Positions 1 through 8,478 of a stretch of 64,000 bases of DNA are shown piece after piece. The stretch comes from Massilia sp. WG5. GTDB lineage: Bacteria; Pseudomonadota; Gammaproteobacteria; Burkholderiales; Burkholderiaceae_D. The notes under the pieces are model-generated. The model did not search any database. It worked only from the letters and a program-made list of their open reading frames with translations, and was not told the DNA's origin. The stretch covers positions 123,728-187,727 of the forward strand of contig NZ_CP012641.2 in assembly GCF_001412595.2 (NCBI RefSeq), in the 5' to 3' direction. A program made the translations under genes and the position numbers. Numbering within the stretch: the first letter of the stretch is position 1; each line of letters starts with the position of its first letter.

Positions 1-376
1 CAGCTGCCGGAGCCTGGTCGACGTGCGCGATCAACTGCATCTGTGCTGCGGTCGGCATGCTGGTCGACATCGTGGTCAGCACGCCCGGCCCGACCAGCGC
101 GATCGCCAGAACGCCCAGGATGACGCCGACGGTTTTGTAGCCACCACCGTGAGCCAGCTGCCAGATACCGGCCAGCAGGACCACCAGGGCCAGGACCATC
201 GTCAGGTCGCTCGCCAGCATGTCGCGCAGCCAGGTCACGACAGGAGCGAACTCGTTGGCCGCCAGCGACGTGCCGTTGTTCATCGCGGCCATGGAGCCGA
301 GGACCGCGACGGGAGCGGCGACGGCCACCAGGACTCGAGCAGCGCCTTGCATCAGATTGCCTTTCAGGAGTTTCAT
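1..376 (-). CDS. traA: Putative F-type conjugative pilin TraA, 3' end outside the window
   Basis: About 125 codons are visible from the ATG at 376; no stop is reached before the window edge. The protein is small and hydrophobic, with a segment near residues 12-30, then two strong membrane segments near residues 58-75 and 82-98 joined by a short glycine-rich basic loop, which is the layout of TraA/VirB2-family pilins. It lies 6 bp downstream of traV, and the order traL-traE-traK-traB-traV-traA is that of IncA/C and SXT-type transfer operons. The call rests on topology and position, not on a diagnostic motif. The product would be inserted in the inner membrane and polymerised into the conjugative pilus. 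Confidence 0.6.
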   Translation of the reverse strand, partial: MKLLKGNLMQGAARVLVAVAAPVAVLGSMAAMNNGTSLAANEFAPVVTWLRDMLASDLTMVLALVVLLAGIWQLAHGGGYKTVGVILGVLAIALVGPGVLTTMSTSMPTAAQMQLIAHVDQAPAA

Positions 377-382
377 AGCCAA

Positions 383-1039
383 TTACCTTTCTGCTTTTGG
401 AGCGTTGAGGCCACCACTTCCAGCGGGTGGCATTGCTGACCCGGCCGCGCCAGCGATACCGCTGTCTGGCTGAGCAAGATTCGTTTGCTGCGGGGAGGGC
501 TCATCCACTTCGGCCGTCACCGCGGTGCTGTTCTTTGCCCGATGCGGATACGCACCGGGCACTTGGTTGTCCTGGCCTGCGGCGTCGAAGCCTGCCCAGC
601 GCGCGCCTCTGACCTCGCGGTAGACGATGGCCTCTTCCTGCAGGCTGTCGTTCTCGTCGACGAAGCGCTTGATGTAGACACGTTGTACGACGGGCGCCTT
701 ACGCACCGGCATTCCGGCCACCAGCTCGCTGCTGGCGTTCAGCCGCTGGTGCGGCAAAAGTCCGGCGGAGACTCCCGCGCCGGAGCTGGACGCCGGCGCC
801 TTGGTGTCGGGAGCGATGCCGGTGGCGCGGTCGTAATCGCTCATCTTGAATTCCTTGTCGAAGCGGCTTTCCGGAAGCGGACCGTTCGTGCTCCTCTCGA
901 GTGCCTTGAAGGAGCGGCAGTACTCGGACGGGTTTTCCTTGCGGTTGCAGTCGAACTTGCTTTCGCCTATCGGGTTGAAGCTGCAGCCGGCAAGCATCGC
1001 GATCGTGGCAGCCAGCGTCAGGGCATGAGTGGATTTCAT
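383..1039 (-). CDS. traV: TraV, outer-membrane lipoprotein of the F-type transfer core complex
   Basis: This is a 218-residue secreted lipoprotein. Residues 1-19 form a signal peptide ending in the lipobox LAGC, so Cys19 would be lipidated. After it come CSFNPIGES and a second Cys near residue 30, as in TraV proteins, which anchor the TraB/TraK core complex in the outer membrane (the VirB7 role). The rest is proline- and alanine-rich with a basic patch around VVQRVYIKRFVDENDSLQ. The ATG at 1039 shares one base with the traB stop codon, consistent with translational coupling. Family and neighbours agree. Confidence 0.85.
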   Translation of the reverse strand: MKSTHALTLAATIAMLAGCSFNPIGESKFDCNRKENPSEYCRSFKALERSTNGPLPESRFDKEFKMSDYDRATGIAPDTKAPASSSGAGVSAGLLPHQRLNASSELVAGMPVRKAPVVQRVYIKRFVDENDSLQEEAIVYREVRGARWAGFDAAGQDNQVPGAYPHRAKNSTAVTAEVDEPSPQQTNLAQPDSGIAGAAGSAMPPAGSGGLNAPKAER

Positions 1040-2409
1040 CAGTCGGCCTTTTTCATCTGGTTGAGTTCGACGGACTCCTGCAGGATCCAGGTGATCCGCG
1101 TGCCGGCATTCACTTCGATGACCGGGAACATTTCCTTCGCGTAGTCGAGGTAGAACTTGCTCAGTGCCCGTCCGGCTTCCGACACGCCACCACCAAGCGC
1201 GCTACCGGCGATCAGGTTCGGATTCGGATATTGGATGCCCTGGCGGTCACCGCTTTGCGCGTTCTGGTTGTAGCTCGGCAGGGCGGTCGGGGTGAATGCG
1301 TTGCCCAGGCCGCTGGCGATGCCCGCCAGCGCCGTCTTCGCCAGCAGCGAACCTTGCTTGGTCACGACCCGGCCGGAAATACCCTGGATCCCGTCGAGGT
1401 CGACGCCGTAGGCTTTGATCGGCGCCTCGTAAACATTGCCGCGCTTGTCGATGCAGGACATCACGTTGGCGATCACGTTGGCGCGTTCGCTCGACAGGAT
1501 GGCGATCCCGGTACCGCTGATGAAGCAGTCGTTGAAGTCGGAGATCTTCCAGCCGTTCGGCAGAATCGCATTTCCCTTCAGCCGGCTGACGAACGGGGCG
1601 CCGACGTTGTTTGCGGAGAGGATCGTTCCGCTCGCGCCGCCACCCGCCGAGTTCGAACGCGCATTGATACCGGTGAGCATCACGCTTTCGAGCGCCGAGT
1701 TAATTGGAACGGTCAGCATCGGCGCCGCGCTCTCCTTCCGCTTGGACGAGGCCGGAACAGCTTCGGCCGCCCAGACACGCATCGCCGTTGGTTTCGCCTG
1801 GACGGCCTGCGCGTCGGGGGAGAACCCCGCATCGCTGAACGGGCTCTTGTCACCCGTCTTGCCGCCGGCATTCGCGCTGGCATTGGCGCCGGGCTGACCG
1901 AAGTCCACCGGTGGCGGCAGGTTTTCGTACGCCGCACCGGAGCCGCCGGCATTGATACCCGCACCGCCACTCGCCGCGGCGGCACCATAGGCGGGCGCTG
2001 GTCCCGGCGCGGATGCGGAGCCGCGCGTCTCCATCTGGGACAGGCGCTCGTTCACGCGGCGCAGCTGCTCATCGAGATTCTTGGAATGCTCCTGCGCATC
2101 CTTCGCGTCACTGCGTGCCTTGTCGAGCGAGGCCAGCAAGTCCTCCAGACCCTGGTTGCGGTTGGTTGTCGGCAAGGCGCTGAAATTATTCGCGCTGTTC
2201 GGCAGCGATTGTCCGTTGCGAGCGCCCACCTGCTGCGCGACCGCCGTCTTACGCGCCTGGTCCTCCAGGCGGTATTGCTCGCGCTCCTTGGACTTGACCA
2301 TCATGATGACTACGCAGCCGACAACGGCGGCACCCATGGCCCATTTGAACTTCGGGTCCATATCCTGCCATTGCTGCTTGAATTTCGCGATTTGACCGGT
2401 CTCAGACAT
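1039..2409 (-). CDS. traB: TraB, VirB10-like inner-to-outer membrane scaffold protein
   Basis: The 456-residue protein has a short cytoplasmic N-terminus, one membrane helix near residues 22-42 (followed by KSKERE), a coiled coil around 95-130, a proline/glycine-rich periplasmic linker around 135-190, and a C-terminal VirB10/TrbI-type beta domain beginning near the TVPINSALESVMLTGINARS stretch. That is the family architecture. TraB spans the envelope and links the inner-membrane machinery to the TraK/TraV outer-membrane ring. The start codon follows the traK stop by one base and its stop overlaps traV. Confidence 0.92.
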   Translation of the reverse strand: MSETGQIAKFKQQWQDMDPKFKWAMGAAVVGCVVIMMVKSKEREQYRLEDQARKTAVAQQVGARNGQSLPNSANNFSALPTTNRNQGLEDLLASLDKARSDAKDAQEHSKNLDEQLRRVNERLSQMETRGSASAPGPAPAYGAAAASGGAGINAGGSGAAYENLPPPVDFGQPGANASANAGGKTGDKSPFSDAGFSPDAQAVQAKPTAMRVWAAEAVPASSKRKESAAPMLTVPINSALESVMLTGINARSNSAGGGASGTILSANNVGAPFVSRLKGNAILPNGWKISDFNDCFISGTGIAILSSERANVIANVMSCIDKRGNVYEAPIKAYGVDLDGIQGISGRVVTKQGSLLAKTALAGIASGLGNAFTPTALPSYNQNAQSGDRQGIQYPNPNLIAGSALGGGVSEAGRALSKFYLDYAKEMFPVIEVNAGTRITWILQESVELNQMKKAD

Positions 2410-2410
2410 G

Positions 2411-3442
2411 TCAGCCTCCCGATGCCTTGCGGGTCAACACGATGACCTTGGTCCGCTCGTTCGCGGCGAGAATTGGCTTGGGAAAGATCGAAATGGCCAG
2501 GACATTCTCGCCGTCGAATTCCTTTTCCTGCAGCGTCGCCTTCTGCGGCCCGGGGTTCGCCACGTCGTACACGTAGATGTCCCGGTTGGCCGAGGAGAAC
2601 ACCTTTTGCGGCGTGACCACCAGGCCATTCATCGCAATCGGACCGACGGCGAGGTCGGCTTGGGAGTAACCCTGCGGCGCCGCGCCGAGCGCGACCTGCT
2701 CCATGACGGACTGGATGGCGGCCACATAATCGCCGCCCTTGAGCGGCTTCTGCTCGCCGGCGCGCGCCATCGAATCGCGAACGATGATCACCTGTCCGGT
2801 GATGTCCTTCGGTTCCAGCTTCAGGTCGACGACCGAGGAGCCGTCGGGCTGTTCGAAGGAGACCGTAACGCCTCGCTTCACGCCGGGTTTGAACTGCATG
2901 TAGACGTTATTGCTAGTCGGGCTCTTGTCGATGGTGATCTCGTCCGTACCCACGACCTTCGGATTCGGCCACGGCAGCTGGATCCGGTTCCGGTCGACAG
3001 CGCTGACATAGACGACCTGTGACCCCGCGTTGGTGACGTCGATGACGCGCGCGCGGCTGAAATCCAGTGCATGCGCATCTGCGCCCGCGATCTTCATGAC
3101 GCCTGGCAGCTCGATTGCGGGCGCCTTGGTATCCTTCACCGCGGCCTCGGGATGCACCGCAAGCGGGTCGAACTTCGGATCAGCCGGCTTCTTGAGCACG
3201 GCGGTCCTGGTTTTTACCCGGGGCTGCAGCCGCTTCGGTTCGCACGGTACCGACACCGTGCGTTCGCACTGGTCGCTCGTCGCCTTGGCCGGCGGCAGGT
3301 CGGCAGAGGCGCCGAACGTGCCGGACGCGCTGGCATGCGAAGGGACGGCGGCGAAGGTAGCGCTGGCACTCTGCTGCGCATGGGCGGTTCCGGCTGCCAG
3401 TCCGGCCAGCAGCATCAGGGAAATGGGCGTGACGTGTTTCAT
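2411..3442 (-). CDS. traK: TraK, secretin-like core component (VirB9 role)
   Basis: This 343-residue periplasmic/outer-membrane protein starts with a clear signal peptide (MKHVTPISLMLLAGLAAGTAHAQ). A low-complexity, proline-rich segment with two cysteines follows (residues about 50-110), then the TraK domain with the EITIDKSPTSNNVYMQFKP stretch. TraK forms the outer-membrane-proximal ring with TraV and TraB. The ATG overlaps the traE stop in an ATGA arrangement, and traB follows after one base. The assignment uses family resemblance and the conserved gene order. Confidence 0.88.
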   Translation of the reverse strand: MKHVTPISLMLLAGLAAGTAHAQQSASATFAAVPSHASASGTFGASADLPPAKATSDQCERTVSVPCEPKRLQPRVKTRTAVLKKPADPKFDPLAVHPEAAVKDTKAPAIELPGVMKIAGADAHALDFSRARVIDVTNAGSQVVYVSAVDRNRIQLPWPNPKVVGTDEITIDKSPTSNNVYMQFKPGVKRGVTVSFEQPDGSSVVDLKLEPKDITGQVIIVRDSMARAGEQKPLKGGDYVAAIQSVMEQVALGAAPQGYSQADLAVGPIAMNGLVVTPQKVFSSANRDIYVYDVANPGPQKATLQEKEFDGENVLAISIFPKPILAANERTKVIVLTRKASGG

Positions 3443-4035
3443 TGCTTCTGTCCCTCCATCCAGCTTGAGTTGTGGGCCTTGTCGCCCTTATAGGACGCGA
3501 TGTCGTCGACGACGAGGCGATAGTTGTCCACGTGGACCGGATATTCGAACACCCACGGCTCGGCCGAATCCTTGGCGGCGTTGACGGTATGGACCTCGCC
3601 GAGCACGAAGTGCTTGTTGAGCTTCGGGTCGTACTGGTGCGAACGGAAGACGAAGTAATAGGAACCGAGCTCACGCTGGTCGGCCAGCAGCTTGGCTTTG
3701 GCGTCGATCTCGGCGCTCACCTTCGTGTACACCGCCGGTGCGAGGAAGGCCTGCAGGAACAACTTCTGATACGACGCGTTCGACGGATTGACCTGGACAA
3801 GGTTGTTCGTCACGGCCAGCACGATCGCCCGCTGCGCGCCGACGTCCATCGCGTTTTTGCTGTATTCCGCATTCGTCGACATGCCAGGTATCTGCTGCAG
3901 GACGATCTTGTCCTGGGTGAAGATGTAGATGACGGCGACCAGCAGGGCGCCCACCAGGCCGAGGTTGGAGTAACGGTAGAATTTGTTCGCGGTCTGCAGA
4001 TCCGCGATGGTTCCGGTTCGAGTCGAGATATCCAT
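3439..4035 (-). CDS. traE: TraE, VirB8-like inner-membrane assembly factor
   Basis: The 198-residue protein has one N-terminal membrane helix near residues 26-43 followed by a periplasmic domain of TraE/VirB8 type; the stretch FLQAFLAPAVYTKVSAEIDAK and the C-terminal block EYPVHVDNYRLVVDDI fit this family. TraE nucleates pilus and core assembly at the inner membrane. The start is supported by AGGA eight bases upstream. It lies between traL (14-bp gap) and traK (overlap). Confidence 0.9.
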   Translation of the reverse strand: MDISTRTGTIADLQTANKFYRYSNLGLVGALLVAVIYIFTQDKIVLQQIPGMSTNAEYSKNAMDVGAQRAIVLAVTNNLVQVNPSNASYQKLFLQAFLAPAVYTKVSAEIDAKAKLLADQRELGSYYFVFRSHQYDPKLNKHFVLGEVHTVNAAKDSAEPWVFEYPVHVDNYRLVVDDIASYKGDKAHNSSWMEGQKQ

Positions 4036-4049
4036 GCTGTCTTGTCCTG

Positions 4050-4493
4050 TTAGCTCACCAGTTCGCTGGCGTCGTCATTGACGGGCGCTTTGGAGAAGTC
4101 GATCGCGGCATCCGCCGCCTCAAGCGCATCTGCGTGATAGTCGGCTTCCGCGCGCATGATCGCGCCGATCTTTAGCGCGCTCGGATTGACGACCTTGCTG
4201 TCGCCGATGAACCGCTTCTTCTTCCTGTTGAACGCCGGGGAGTAACCCGAGATGCCCAGGCGATACAGGATCACGCGGAGGTATCCCGGCAGGTTGTTGC
4301 TCTTCCACTGGATGTAGAACTTGGTAAGACCGAAACCGAGTACCGGGATGCCGATGTAGGCCAGCCACCTGACCGTGCTGCCGACGAACAGGGCCAGGAA
4401 GACCGATCCGATCAGGATCCAGGCATCAGACAGTTGTGCGCCGGCGAACGCGACGTCCTTCTTGCCGTGCTTCGGAACGAGTTCGTCGCTCAT
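4050..4493 (-). CDS. traL: TraL, inner-membrane pilus assembly protein (VirB3 role)
   Basis: This is a 147-residue protein with two adjacent membrane segments between about residues 26 and 62 (ILIGSVFLALFVGSTVRWLA, then IGIPVLGFGLTKFYI), followed by a soluble tail containing YLRVILYRLGISGYSPAFN. That is the layout of TraL/VirB3 proteins, although the acidic C-terminal tail makes it longer than the usual ~100 residues. Its ATG overlaps the stop of the upstream exported-protein gene (ATGA), so the two are likely translationally coupled. Confidence 0.82.
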   Translation of the reverse strand: MSDELVPKHGKKDVAFAGAQLSDAWILIGSVFLALFVGSTVRWLAYIGIPVLGFGLTKFYIQWKSNNLPGYLRVILYRLGISGYSPAFNRKKKRFIGDSKVVNPSALKIGAIMRAEADYHADALEAADAAIDFSKAPVNDDASELVS

Positions 4494-4936
4494 TTCACGC
4501 CTCCTTCTCGATGGCAGACCAGATGGTCACGCCAGTCAACGGCATCGCTGCTGGCCAGCTCCGGCACGCAGATTTCGTCCGTGCGGACCACGACCTTCGG
4601 CCAGTCGAAGCTGGCCGTGGCCCGCACATGCCGCTTGCGCGACGCAACGACGTGCGTCTTCAAACGCCCCGCCAGCTGCTGGTCGCGGTAGTTCAGCAGG
4701 GCCTGCTCCTCCTCCACGGAAAAAAACACGTAAGCCTGCCGTTGCGGCGCCTGCACAAGCATCGGCATTGCCTTCACCCGTCGATCGGCTTGCGGCGAGC
4801 CCACGACGTATTCGCCGCCGTAGGCCGGCTCGATGATGGCAGCGCCGCTGCCGTACCTGCCGCGCTCTGCAAAACTGGTCGGCGCGGCAAGGGCCGGCAT
4901 GCATACCATCGAGAGCAAAAAAGCGGAAAGTCTCAT
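4490..4936 (-). CDS. Exported protein of unknown function opening the traLEKBVA operon
   Basis: I do not recognise the family. Three consecutive ATG codons (4942, 4939, 4936) follow an AGGGA box; the third, at 4936, has the best spacing and gives a 148-residue product with a good signal peptide (MRLSAFLLSMVCMPALAAP). The mature protein is basic and has two cysteines near the C-terminus (ICVPEL and HLVCHR) that could form a disulfide. It is the first gene after the AT-rich motif at 4981-5003 and overlaps traL, so it probably works in the periplasm during pilus or core assembly. That role is inferred from position only. Confidence 0.7.
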   Translation of the reverse strand: MRLSAFLLSMVCMPALAAPTSFAERGRYGSGAAIIEPAYGGEYVVGSPQADRRVKAMPMLVQAPQRQAYVFFSVEEEQALLNYRDQQLAGRLKTHVVASRKRHVRATASFDWPKVVVRTDEICVPELASSDAVDWRDHLVCHREGGVK

Positions 4937-4968
4937 CATCATTCCCTTGCAGAATTTACAAGAACTTT

Positions 4969-5003
4969 GATTTAAATTGGCTATATAGTCAATCAAAATT
5001 AAA
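4969..5003 (-). promoter_or_regulatory. AT-rich imperfect palindrome upstream of the traL operon (tra motif copy A)
   Basis: Between trbC and the 4936 gene lies an imperfect palindrome with half-sites ATTGGCT and AGTCAAT around a central ATAT. Read on the minus strand it contains TTTAATTTTGATTGACT, matching motif copies near 10184, 22282, 47046, 62203 and 62254. It probably marks an internal promoter/operator that lets the traLEKBVA genes be controlled separately from the upstream genes. Confidence 0.55.
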
Positions 5004-5011
5004 CTTTTTAG

Positions 5012-5557
5012 CTATTGTGTCGCAAAGGCTCGCGTGTACGCGCCCTGCGCCGCCTTGCGAACTGCCGGCACGCGCGATTGCTGCGTGAAGAACTTGAGCG
5101 CATTCGCAACGCTCATCTCTCCGGAGACCTTGCTGAAGTCGGCCGGCGCGTCACCGGGACCGACCGAGATCACGAAGCTCGGAACCGCGGTGACCTGGTA
5201 GCGCTGGAACAGCACCGGGTTGATCTGCCAGCGCGCGCCATTCTTACCGCAGCACGCCTCATTGATCCGCGCAACGCGCTGCCGCGTGGCGTTGAGATCT
5301 CCCCAGAACCCGTTGATCACGATCGTGAACCCCGCCGCCCTGGCGTCCCGCGCAAGGGGGATCAACGCGGTATCGGTCACGCGTTCGGAAACGAAGACGT
5401 AGCCGCCTGGTTGTTCGGCGGCGCCAGCTCGCATGCTCTCGAACAGGCTCTGGGCGTGCAGCGGCGCTGCCGCACCGAGCAGGGCACCAATCATGGCGTT
5501 ACAGAGGTGAGTAGACGGGCGCACAGCAGTCCTTCTTGCGGAAAATGAAGTAGCCAT
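5012..5557 (-). CDS. trbC: TrbC, F-type pilin assembly protein
   Basis: The 181-residue form starts at 5557, where AGGA lies eight bases upstream, and overlaps the end of traU by 59 bp; it has a basic n-region and signal peptide ending near PLHAQ. A shorter start at 5494 (160 residues) begins just after the traU stop but lacks a good ribosome-binding site. The mature part resembles the TrbC thioredoxin-like fold: VFVSERV, FTIVINGFWGD, a CCGKNG cysteine pair, INPVLFQRYQVTAVPSFVI with a cis-Pro-like VPSF. TrbC is periplasmic and is needed for pilus assembly in F-type systems. Its partners TraU and TraW are adjacent. Confidence 0.85.
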   Translation of the reverse strand: MATSFSARRTAVRPSTHLCNAMIGALLGAAAPLHAQSLFESMRAGAAEQPGGYVFVSERVTDTALIPLARDARAAGFTIVINGFWGDLNATRQRVARINEACCGKNGARWQINPVLFQRYQVTAVPSFVISVGPGDAPADFSKVSGEMSVANALKFFTQQSRVPAVRKAAQGAYTRAFATQ

Positions 5558-6533
5558 AGTCTTTGTCCTGCGGCCTTGCTGCGCCCTTCTCTTGAAGGAG
5601 GAGCGGACGCCCGAACGGCGTGCAGGTATTGTCGGGGAAGGGGAATACGCGGTTGGTCTTGTACTGCCGCTTATCCATCAGGAATTCGGGCAGGCCCATC
5701 GCCCCGCACGAACGCAGCGCGTCCAAGCCGGCCGTCGACTGTTGGACGCCCGCGGCGTGTAGTTTTGCGAACAGGCGAGCGGTCAGCAGATGCGCCGTCT
5801 GCTCGGGCGAATTCGTGGTGGCCACGTTACCGGTCACCGGATACATGGGTCCCCATGCCCCGGCGACCCAGAATAGCGACGCCGTCGGGAAGCCGGTGGT
5901 CGCCGCGATCGCGTCCGGCGCTTCGGCCGCGATCGAAGGAATCCCCGCGAATGCATAGCCGTAGGGCGTCAAAATCATGGCCAGCGCATCGTCGTTCCAG
6001 GTCGGGTCCGCCCAGCTGATGAAGGGGACATCGAAGCCGCGCTGGTCCAGGCAGGGCGAATCCGAGATCACGCCCAACGCTGTCATCACCGGATTGATAT
6101 ATTCGTTCACGTGCATGAAGGCGCTCTTTCTAAGCGAGCCGGACGGTGCTGCGCTACGCTGCTCGGCGCCGTACTCGAGCGAATTGAACGGCGTGGAGAT
6201 GTCGATTCCGCCGAGCAGTGGCATGCATCCCGGCTTGTTGGTCACGTCGACCATGAACGTCGGCTCCCAGAAGCTCATCGGCGTCCCCACCGACAGATTC
6301 GAGACGCATGCACAGACCGGCGAGGCCCCGGCGCCGCTGTCGTAATCGTCTCCAGAAACGCCGATGCTGATCAGATTGCCGGCCAGGCTGATCGGGAACA
6401 TGCAGTCGTAGCAAACGTCCGTGATCAGGTTCGGGAATTTTCCCGTGCATACTGCCCCGATGCCCGGTTCGGCTTGCGAGTAGCCCGCTAAGACGCCTGC
6501 AGCGACCAGCGCTGCAGCGAAAATCTTCTTCAT
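5499..6533 (-). CDS. traU: TraU, conjugative DNA transfer/pilus assembly protein
   Basis: The ATG at 6533 (overlapping the traW stop in ATGA) gives 344 residues with a signal peptide (MKKIFAAALVAAGVLAGYSQA). The mature protein carries the TraU pattern of many cysteines: CTGKFPNLITDVCYDCMFP near residue 30, CACVSN, CMPLLGG, a CLDQRGF region, RSCGAMG, and a C-terminal DCCAP. TraU is a periplasmic F-type protein important for DNA transfer. Longer reading-frame starts upstream lie inside traW and are ignored. Confidence 0.93.
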   Translation of the reverse strand: MKKIFAAALVAAGVLAGYSQAEPGIGAVCTGKFPNLITDVCYDCMFPISLAGNLISIGVSGDDYDSGAGASPVCACVSNLSVGTPMSFWEPTFMVDVTNKPGCMPLLGGIDISTPFNSLEYGAEQRSAAPSGSLRKSAFMHVNEYINPVMTALGVISDSPCLDQRGFDVPFISWADPTWNDDALAMILTPYGYAFAGIPSIAAEAPDAIAATTGFPTASLFWVAGAWGPMYPVTGNVATTNSPEQTAHLLTARLFAKLHAAGVQQSTAGLDALRSCGAMGLPEFLMDKRQYKTNRVFPFPDNTCTPFGRPLLLQEKGAARPQDKDYGYFIFRKKDCCAPVYSPL

Positions 6534-7183
6534 TTGCGCATCCCAAACTCGATCTGCAGTTGCGATCCCTGCTGGGTCAGCTTCGCAGGCACGCTGCGAA
6601 GCTGGATTCCATACAGGCGCTGCAGTTGGTTGATGATCAGCTTTCGCTGGTCGAAGTAGAACGGGACCGTTGGCGTCCCGTTCCAAGCCACGTTCCGGAA
6701 CCTGACCCGCAGGTCATACGGGGAACCGGCCGTCAGGACGATCTTGACCCGCTCGCGCCTGCCGGCGGCAAGCGCATACTGGATTTGCGCTTCGTCGCGG
6801 CCGTCGATGAAAATGAGGCCGGTCGTCATGGGCTGGATCTTCAACGGTTCGATCACGGTCCCACGGCGAACCACCACGCGCCCCGTCTCGTCCCTGTAGT
6901 CCTGCGGCATGACGAAGCGAAGCTGATGCAACTCCGTGCGCACGCGCGCGTCCGTTGGCACGCCCAGGGGGGCCGGGTGCTTCACCGCATCGATCACCTT
7001 GGCGCGGTAGTCTTCCCAGAAGCGCGCCAGCTCGCCGCTCGCTTCCTTCTGCCGGATCTTGTCCTTCATCTGTTCGCGAGCGTCGCGGTCGACCGGCACG
7101 GTCCGTCCGCGTGCGCCAAGGTTTTCCGCTCCCGCCAGCAAAGGCACGGCCAGCAGCAGGCAGACGACCAGCCCGCGCATCAT
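6530..7183 (-). CDS. traW: TraW, periplasmic pilus assembly protein
   Basis: The start is one of two adjacent ATGs (7183 or 7180) behind a GGAGG box; 7183 overlaps the transglycosylase stop and gives 217 residues. There is a signal peptide (MMRGLVVCLLLAVPLLAGAENLG), then ENLGARGRTVPV, a typical TraW opening after cleavage. The C-terminal half contains GLIFIDGRDEAQIQYAL and TVPFYFDQRKLIINQL, characteristic of the family. TraW works with TrbC and TraU in assembling F-type pili and directly precedes traU here. Confidence 0.92.
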   Translation of the reverse strand: MMRGLVVCLLLAVPLLAGAENLGARGRTVPVDRDAREQMKDKIRQKEASGELARFWEDYRAKVIDAVKHPAPLGVPTDARVRTELHQLRFVMPQDYRDETGRVVVRRGTVIEPLKIQPMTTGLIFIDGRDEAQIQYALAAGRRERVKIVLTAGSPYDLRVRFRNVAWNGTPTVPFYFDQRKLIINQLQRLYGIQLRSVPAKLTQQGSQLQIEFGMRK

Positions 7184-7716
7184 TCGCTCCTCCACACGGC
7201 CATGTTGCTCGCCAGCTGGACCGGCTGCTGGACTGGCTGCTGGACCTGCTGCTGCACCAGCTGCTGCGCCGCGACTGCGCGCTTGCGCTGTAGGCGTTCG
7301 AACCGGCGTCGCACGCCCGCGATATAGCGAGCCTGTGCCGCATAATTCTTCGACGCCGGCCCCGTGTTATAGATGCCGACCGCCTGCCAGGTGTACCCGA
7401 CCCGGCGCACGTATCCAGCGAAGATCCAGGCGCCGGTGAAGACGCTACCGCATTCGGTCATCAGGTCCTCGCGGGTGACTCCATACTTGGCCAGCTCGGG
7501 CAGATGGATCGTGTTGACCTGCAGTTTTCCGAGGGCGCGGTTGCCGTCGGCCAGTAGCGGCCCAACAGCATCATCTCGGTTGCCAGATTCCTGCTCGGCC
7601 ATTGCGCGCAATAAGTCAGAGTTCAGCTTGAAGCGCGCGGCGGCGCGATCGAAGCAATCCGCCTGCGCAGCAGAGCTGGCCAGTATGCACAGCACTGCGA
7701 TCAGGTAGCGAGCCAT
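7180..7716 (-). CDS. Lytic transglycosylase (SLT fold, VirB1/Orf169-like)
   Basis: The 178-residue exported enzyme has a signal peptide (MARYLIAVLCILASSAAQA) and an SLT domain; the motif AEQESGNRDDA places the catalytic Glu at about residue 43, and LGKLQVN and IYNTGPASKNYA match the conserved GLMQ-like and AYNxG motifs. It would cleave peptidoglycan glycan strands to open a path for the transfer apparatus. The C-terminus has a glutamine-rich VQQP repeat that may be a linker or binding tail. The start overlaps the upstream small membrane protein gene by 16 bp. Confidence 0.9.
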   Translation of the reverse strand: MARYLIAVLCILASSAAQADCFDRAAARFKLNSDLLRAMAEQESGNRDDAVGPLLADGNRALGKLQVNTIHLPELAKYGVTREDLMTECGSVFTGAWIFAGYVRRVGYTWQAVGIYNTGPASKNYAAQARYIAGVRRRFERLQRKRAVAAQQLVQQQVQQPVQQPVQLASNMAVWRSE

Positions 7717-7940
7717 GGCGATAACACCTTACGAAGTGCCACCTTCAGCCAGAACAGCAGCTGCAGCGTGATCGAGAACGCCACCAGATAAATCCCGCCC
7801 GACACCAATAATGGAGCGAACGGACCGAGATCGGTCGCCGTCAGCGCCACGAAGAAGCCGAGCAAGAAAAAGGCAATCGACGTCAGGTGATAAGCGCTGT
7901 GCCGCGACTCGTTGAGGAGAAGACCGACGACGTTCTTCAT
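7701..7940 (-). CDS. Small two-helix membrane protein of unknown function
   Basis: The ATG at 7940 follows a perfect AAGGAGG box and yields 79 residues with two membrane helices, about residues 20-38 and 42-66. No catalytic motif is visible and I do not recognise the family. It lies inside the transfer operon between the 175-residue unknown and the lytic transglycosylase, overlapping the latter, so it is probably a transfer accessory protein. A longer upstream start is not needed given the strong ribosome-binding site. Confidence 0.7.
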   Translation of the reverse strand: MKNVVGLLLNESRHSAYHLTSIAFFLLGFFVALTATDLGPFAPLLVSGGIYLVAFSITLQLLFWLKVALRKVLSPWLAT

Positions 7941-7950
7941 GAAAACCTCC

Positions 7951-8478
7951 TTATGCTTGTTGACACACGAGCGCCGTGCGGGCACCGTGCATGAGTTGTT
8001 CCTGGCGGGCCAGCGCCGACTCGATGTTCGCCAGGTTATTCTTCTTCGCGGCGGCCATCAGCATCTCAGCGCGAAGCATCAGCGTCATCGCACGGGCGAC
8101 CAGATCGGCGCGCTGCTGCGGGCCAAGGTCGTGGGGCTGCGCCTGCAGGTTCATCCCGCGCCCTGCATTCGCCAGCTCGAGCGCCATCTGGGCATACGAG
8201 CCTGCTTTCCCGGCGAACGGATCCGAGATTCCGAGCGACAGCAACAGGTCGGTCTCACGCCGCAGGCTGATCGCCGCACGGTTGACGCCGTCGGCGTTGC
8301 GGTTGATCACCTCGTGCATCTGGTCGTTGAGCGATCCCAGCGCAGTGGCCAGCAGCGCGTGGTCGCGCGGTTCCGCGACGTCGTCGAAGCTCGACGCCAC
8401 GAGCGCCAGGTTGACCGGCTGCGGCGGCGGCACCGGATCGGCGCGCTTCAGGAAGGGGAACCAGGACAGGAGCTTCAT
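7951..8478 (-). CDS. Hypothetical transfer-operon protein, alpha-helical
   Basis: This is a 175-residue protein that starts within the dsbC stop codon (ATGA overlap). The N-terminus (MKLLSWFPFLKR) is amphipathic, not a clear signal peptide, and is followed by a PVPPPQP linker and a mostly helical body with many Asn, Gln and Arg residues (MHEVINRNADGVNRAAISLRR) ending in LVCQQA. I do not recognise it. Its tight packing between dsbC and the small membrane protein suggests a role in transfer, probably cytoplasmic or peripheral to the membrane. Confidence 0.6.
   Translation of the reverse strand: MKLLSWFPFLKRADPVPPPQPVNLALVASSFDDVAEPRDHALLATALGSLNDQMHEVINRNADGVNRAAISLRRETDLLLSLGISDPFAGKAGSYAQMALELANAGRGMNLQAQPHDLGPQQRADLVARAMTLMLRAEMLMAAAKKNNLANIESALARQEQLMHGARTALVCQQA

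Noticed and set aside
1231..2445. 404-codon plus-strand frame opposite traB
   Set aside because: It is antisense to a well-supported tra gene; a shadow of high-GC coding sequence, as are other long frames opposite the TonB receptor and ParB-like genes.
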